A DNA stretch of 64,000 nucleotides. Source: Corynebacterium ulcerans. GTDB lineage: Bacteria; Actinomycetota; Actinomycetes; Mycobacteriales; Mycobacteriaceae. The notes under the pieces are model-generated. The model saw only the letters and a list, made by a program, of their open reading frames with translations. It was not told the origin of the DNA and ran no database searches. Positions 60,479-64,000 of the stretch are shown piece by piece; the first letter of the stretch is position 1; each line of letters begins with the position of its first letter. The position numbers and the translations under genes were made by a program. The stretch lies in assembly GCF_900187135.1 (NCBI RefSeq), contig NZ_LT906443.1, forward strand, positions 1,116,001 through 1,180,000. The letters run 5' to 3'.

Positions 60479-63028
60479 TTAGCCCTTCGCCAGTTCCAAG
60501 GCCCCGCCACCATCGGCCACATCCACGTGCACGGTATCGCCGTCGCGGATCTCACCCGCCAGCAGCTTCTTAGCTAGCTGGTCGCCAATCGCCTGCTGGA
60601 TCAGGCGGCGTAATGGTCGTGCACCATAAGCCGGCTCGTAACCGCGTTCAGCCAGCCATAGCTTGGCAGCATCCGAGACATTCAGAGTCAGGCGGCGCGC
60701 CGAAAGACGGTCTGCCAGCTGAGCGATCTGGATGTCCACGATGTGGGTCAGTTGCTCTTCTGAGAGTGGATCAAAAATCACTACGTCATCCAAGCGGTTA
60801 ACAAATTCTGGTTTAAAGGCCCGCTTGACGGCATCCATCATCTGCTCGCGGGTGCCACCGGCTCCCAGGTTAGAGGTGAGGATGAGGACGGTGTTTCGGA
60901 AGTCGACGGTACGGCCTTGGCCGTCGGTAAGCCGGCCCTCGTCGAGCACCTGCAGCAGGATGTCAAAGACGTCGGAGTGAGCTTTCTCCACTTCGTCGAA
61001 AAGCACTACTGTGTAAGGACGCCGACGCACGGCCTCGGTGAGCTGGCCGCCCTGATCGTAACCAACATATCCGGGAGGGGCACCAACCAGCCGAGCCACG
61101 GAGTGCTTCTCCCCGTACTCAGACATATCAATGCGTACCATCGCACGTTCATCATCAAACATGAACTCAGCCAAGGCTTTGGCCAGCTCAGTCTTACCCA
61201 CACCTGTAGGACCGAGGAAGAGGAACGAACCAGTCGGACGATTCGGATCAGCCACACCAGCGCGCGCACGACGCACCGCGTCAGATACCGCCTCCACGGC
61301 TTCTAGCTGGCCCACTACTCGGTTACCCAGCTCGGATTCCATGTGTAGAAGCTTCTCAGTCTCGCCCTGAAGCATCTTGCCTGCGGGAATACCAGTCCAT
61401 GCAGAGACGACGTCCGCGATGGTATCCGGGGTGACTTCCTCCGAAAGCATCGTGGTGTCAGTGGTATGAGACTCAGCCTCAGCCACCTGCTTTTCCAGCT
61501 CCGGGATTCGGCCATAGCGCAGCTCAGCTACCTTGCCGTAATCGCCTTCGCGCTCAGCGATCTCGGACTCAGAACGCAGGTGTTCCAATTCCTCCTTGGC
61601 CTCGCGCACCTTATCTATTGCAGATTTCTCATTGTTCCAGCGGGCTTTGAGCTCACCGAGCTTCTCGCGTTCGTCGGCAAGCTCCTGGCGCAACTTCTCC
61701 AAGCGCTGCTGAGACGCCGCATCCGTCTCTTTGCCCAGCGCGACCTCTTCAATCTCCAAACGCCGCACGATGCGCTCCAGCTCGTCGATCTCCTGCGGGG
61801 AAGAATCGATCTCCATGCGCAGCCGGCTAGCGGCCTCATCGACCAGGTCAATCGCCTTATCTGGTAAGAAACGCGACGTGATATAACGATCCGAGAGAGT
61901 AGCCGCAGCTACCAATGCAGAATCCTGAATACGCACGCCATGATGCACCTCATAGCGCTCTTTGAGTCCGCGCAGGATACCGATGGCGTCCTCCACAGAT
62001 GGCTCGCCGACAAAGACCTGCTGGAAACGGCGCTCCAAAGCAGCATCCTTCTCGATGTACTTGCGATACTCATCCAGGGTGGTGGCACCCACCAAGCGCA
62101 GCTCGCCACGAGCCAGCAGCGGCTTAATCATGTTGCCGGCATCCATAGCGGAATCCCCGGTAGCGCCCGCACCAACGATGGTGTGCAGCTCATCAATAAA
62201 GGTAATGACCTCACCTTCTGCTGCCTTGATCTCATCAAGCACAGCCTTGAGGCGCTCCTCAAACTCGCCACGGTACTTAGCACCAGCGACCATCGAGCCA
62301 AGGTCAAGGCTAATCAGGGTCTTCCCCTTCAGAGATTCCGGCACGTCGCCGGCGACGATCCGGCGAGCCAAACCTTCTACAATCGCGGTCTTACCCACAC
62401 CCGGCTCACCAATAAGAACCGGATTATTCTTGGTGCGGCGACTCAACACCTGAACCACACGGCGGATCTCCGAGTCACGCCCAATAACAGGGTCGATCTT
62501 CCCCTCGCGTGCACGAGCCGTAAGGTCAGTGGAGTATTTCTCCAAAGCCTGGAACTGCCCCTCGGGGTCTTGGCTAGTCACCTTCTTGCTTCCTCTCACA
62601 GAGGGGAACACACCTTTAATAACGTCATAGGTAGCGCCTCGCTTAGTCAGTAATTCCGCAGCATCGGACTTTCCCCGAGCAATCGCAGCGAGCAGCACCT
62701 CGGTGGACACATACTCATCGCCTAATTCGCCAGCCAGCTCCTGCGCAGCGGTCAGCGCGTTCAAAGCCTCGCGGTTAAAGTTGGGATTTGCCATCCCAGA
62801 ACCCTCAGCCTTGGGATACCCTGCCACAAGCGCGTTGGCCTCCTGCGCCACCACCTGCGGGTCCACGCCCGTAGCACGCAAGACCGGCACCGCAATGCCA
62901 TCTTCCTGACCTAAGATCGCTGCAAGTAAATGAGCTGGGCGAATATCCGGATTGCCCAGCGACGAGGCCTGCTGCAGCGCAACCTGCAAAGCCTCTTGCG
63001 TTTTAGTTGTTGGATTGAATGAATTCAT
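60479..63028 (-). CDS. clpB: ATP-dependent disaggregase ClpB
   Basis: Rescues aggregated proteins with DnaK. 849 residues from ATG 63028 (AAAGGA upstream). N-domain (1-150), NBD1 with [13 protein letters not shown] near 207 and Walker [10 protein letters not shown], a coiled-coil middle domain (~400-530, with the charged [20 protein letters not shown]), and NBD2 with [14 protein letters not shown] near 607 and [11 protein letters not shown]. Two HAIR sites upstream indicate HspR heat-shock control. Confidence 0.97.
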   Translation of the reverse strand: MNSFNPTTKTQEALQVALQQASSLGNPDIRPAHLLAAILGQEDGIAVPVLRATGVDPQVVAQEANALVAGYPKAEGSGMANPNFNREALNALTAAQELAGELGDEYVSTEVLLAAIARGKSDAAELLTKRGATYDVIKGVFPSVRGSKKVTSQDPEGQFQALEKYSTDLTARAREGKIDPVIGRDSEIRRVVQVLSRRTKNNPVLIGEPGVGKTAIVEGLARRIVAGDVPESLKGKTLISLDLGSMVAGAKYRGEFEERLKAVLDEIKAAEGEVITFIDELHTIVGAGATGDSAMDAGNMIKPLLARGELRLVGATTLDEYRKYIEKDAALERRFQQVFVGEPSVEDAIGILRGLKERYEVHHGVRIQDSALVAAATLSDRYITSRFLPDKAIDLVDEAASRLRMEIDSSPQEIDELERIVRRLEIEEVALGKETDAASQQRLEKLRQELADEREKLGELKARWNNEKSAIDKVREAKEELEHLRSESEIAEREGDYGKVAELRYGRIPELEKQVAEAESHTTDTTMLSEEVTPDTIADVVSAWTGIPAGKMLQGETEKLLHMESELGNRVVGQLEAVEAVSDAVRRARAGVADPNRPTGSFLFLGPTGVGKTELAKALAEFMFDDERAMVRIDMSEYGEKHSVARLVGAPPGYVGYDQGGQLTEAVRRRPYTVVLFDEVEKAHSDVFDILLQVLDEGRLTDGQGRTVDFRNTVLILTSNLGAGGTREQMMDAVKRAFKPEFVNRLDDVVIFDPLSEEQLTHIVDIQIAQLADRLSARRLTLNVSDAAKLWLAERGYEPAYGARPLRRLIQQAIGDQLAKKLLAGEIRDGDTVHVDVADGGGALELAKG

Positions 63029-63136
63029 ATTTTTCCTTTCATGGACCTTCTGTTCTGTAACCACCGCCTCTTGCCTGTATCAGAGCTCTGTCGGTGGGTT
63101 GTGAATCTCTAGTCATTTACTCCAACGCACACAAAG

Positions 63137-63155
63137 TTGAGTTTGTTCCACTCAA
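63137..63155. promoter_or_regulatory. HAIR element 1 (HspR operator) of clpB
   Basis: TTGAGT-N7-ACTCAA (extended AGTTGAGT...ACTCAAGT), matching the HspR consensus CTTGAGT-N7-ACTCAAG except at the outer left base. About 110 bases upstream of the clpB ATG. Confidence 0.85.
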
Positions 63156-63166
63156 GTCAAAATTTT

Positions 63167-63185
63167 TTGAGTCGAGGCGACTCAA
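63167..63185. promoter_or_regulatory. HAIR element 2 (HspR operator) of clpB
   Basis: TTGAGT-N7-ACTCAA, perfect inverted repeat, centre 30 bases (about three helix turns) from element 1, so two HspR dimers could sit on one DNA face. Confidence 0.85.
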
Positions 63186-63374
63186 CTTTCTACGAATGAA
63201 GGAAAGCGCATCTTCGAGCCGTGTTGATCCTGACTTTTCGCTGGTCACCCCACTACCCCATTGACGTTGTTGTTGGAAAAGCGGGATTGAGCCGAATTAT
63301 CGCGTTTACACACGGGGAGAAGCATCCCCCCACCCCCACTCCTTCCCCACAAAACCTCAACTATCTTTGTCTTC

Positions 63375-64000
63375 ATGACCTCTCACACGCCTCATCTCCC
63401 TCCACTCAACGACAACCCCACGAGCCAAGCCTTTGCCGTGCGCGGAATGTTTAAGCAATTCGGCCCCAAAGTCGCAGTCGATAACCTCAGCCTGGACGTT
63501 CCCTACGGCAGCATCTTTGGCCTGGTCGGCCCCAACGGCGCCGGCAAAACAACACTAATCTCCCTCGCTACAGGTCTCCTGCGCCCCGACGCCGGCCAAG
63601 CGTGGATAGCCGGTAGCGATATGTGGACCGATGACGTCGCAGCTAAGCAAAAGATGGGATTGCTTGCCGACGGCATCCCCGTCTTCGATCGACTCAGTGG
63701 CCCGGAGTACCTCGAGTTCCTTGGCGGCCTGCGCAACATGGCCCCTGACGTCATCAAAACTCGATCCACGGAATTGCTCCACACCCTAGGCCTGAAAGAC
63801 GCCGGAAATACCCCCATCATGGATTATTCCGCCGGCATGACCAAGAAAATCCTGCTGGCAGGTGCACTACTCCACGCGCCAAAATTACTTATTTTGGACG
63901 AGCCGTTAGAAGCTGTAGACCCTGCTTCTGGACGCACAATCCAGCGAATCCTACGAAACTTTGCCGCCAACGGCGGAACCGTCATCTTGTCCTCACACGT
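63375..64000 (+). CDS. ABC transporter ATP-binding protein, 5' part (runs off window)
   Basis: At least 208 residues, cut by the window end. Walker A GPNGAGKTTL near residue 53, degenerate signature DYSAGMTKKILLAGALL near 153, Walker B LLILDEPLEAVDP near 173 and switch His SSHV at the very end. Start at ATG 63375 has no clear ribosome site; it may be leaderless, or translation may begin at ATG 63450. Likely an ABC-2 exporter subunit with its permease downstream, outside the window. Confidence 0.85.
   Translation, partial: MTSHTPHLPPLNDNPTSQAFAVRGMFKQFGPKVAVDNLSLDVPYGSIFGLVGPNGAGKTTLISLATGLLRPDAGQAWIAGSDMWTDDVAAKQKMGLLADGIPVFDRLSGPEYLEFLGGLRNMAPDVIKTRSTELLHTLGLKDAGNTPIMDYSAGMTKKILLAGALLHAPKLLILDEPLEAVDPASGRTIQRILRNFAANGGTVILSSH

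Noticed and set aside
1..64000. tRNA genes, CRISPR arrays, insertion sequences, phage genes
   Set aside because: No cloverleaf with T-arm GTTCRANYC in context, no regularly spaced direct repeats, no transposase or integrase motifs were seen.

Overview
The window is a single chromosomal stretch from a mycolic-acid-type actinobacterium. The gene complement points to a pathogenic Corynebacterium of the diphtheriae/ulcerans/pseudotuberculosis group. The evidence is the glnX-glnH-pknG block followed by ackA-pta, the def-acetyltransferase-xthA block, a GH76-family gene beside fba, pyrE near clpB with HspR (HAIR) sites, and a SpaD-type sortase-assembled pilus cluster. Base composition looks moderate (low-to-mid 50s % G+C by eye); the pilus, small-protein and some intergenic regions are visibly more AT-rich. 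No rRNA, tRNA, CRISPR array, insertion sequence or prophage was recognised.

Layout. 1-5.7 kb: 3' end of def, a GNAT acetyltransferase, xthA and cardiolipin synthase on +; then an ABC-2 exporter pair and a Nudix hydrolase on -. 5.8-13.0 kb: the amino-acid-sensing operon glnX-glnH-pknG on +, meeting ackA-pta head-on. 13.2-17.9 kb: fprA, an ElaA-like acetyltransferase, a DUF222/HNH protein, a degenerate PurT-like ATP-grasp protein and a phosphoribosyltransferase. 17.9-21.2 kb: an unusual DsbB-like/beta-propeller fusion with a tiny upstream membrane protein, then a PrsW-like protease with a secreted partner. 21.5-22.3 kb: three small signal-less serine-rich proteins. 22.4-27.8 kb: a complete respiratory ammonification module (nrfH, nrfA, TPR protein, resB, ccsA, resA-like). 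28.0-28.5 kb: a frameshifted, decayed copy of the small-protein cluster. 28.5-36.9 kb: purA, a conserved hypothetical, two FUSC paralogues around a secreted serine protease, and a PadR-controlled ABC operon with a perfect operator palindrome. 37-41.6 kb: a large SdrD-B-repeat, sortase-anchored surface protein. 41.7-49.3 kb: fba, GH76-like protein, SpoU methyltransferase, pyrE, membrane protein, a rhodanese lacking its cysteine, glpD. 49.6-51.5 kb: a candidate small RNA, a DUF218 membrane protein and a structured leader. 51.5-60.4 kb: the pilus cluster spaF-spaE-srtC-spaD with a divergent second sortase. 60.5-64 kb: clpB and the start of an ABC ATPase.

How it fits together. The envelope dominates: pili, a giant adhesin, small candidate envelope proteins, exporters, a membrane thiol-redox protein and a c-type cytochrome maturation/nitrite reductase module outside the membrane. 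The most notable signals are (i) the major pilin frameshifted at a seven-A tract so that its sorting signal is out of frame, (ii) a decayed duplicate of the small-protein operon on the other side of the nrf/ccs operon, (iii) the DsbB/propeller fusion, (iv) a candidate small RNA upstream of glpD, and (v) two enzymes that have lost key catalytic residues (PurT-like, rhodanese).
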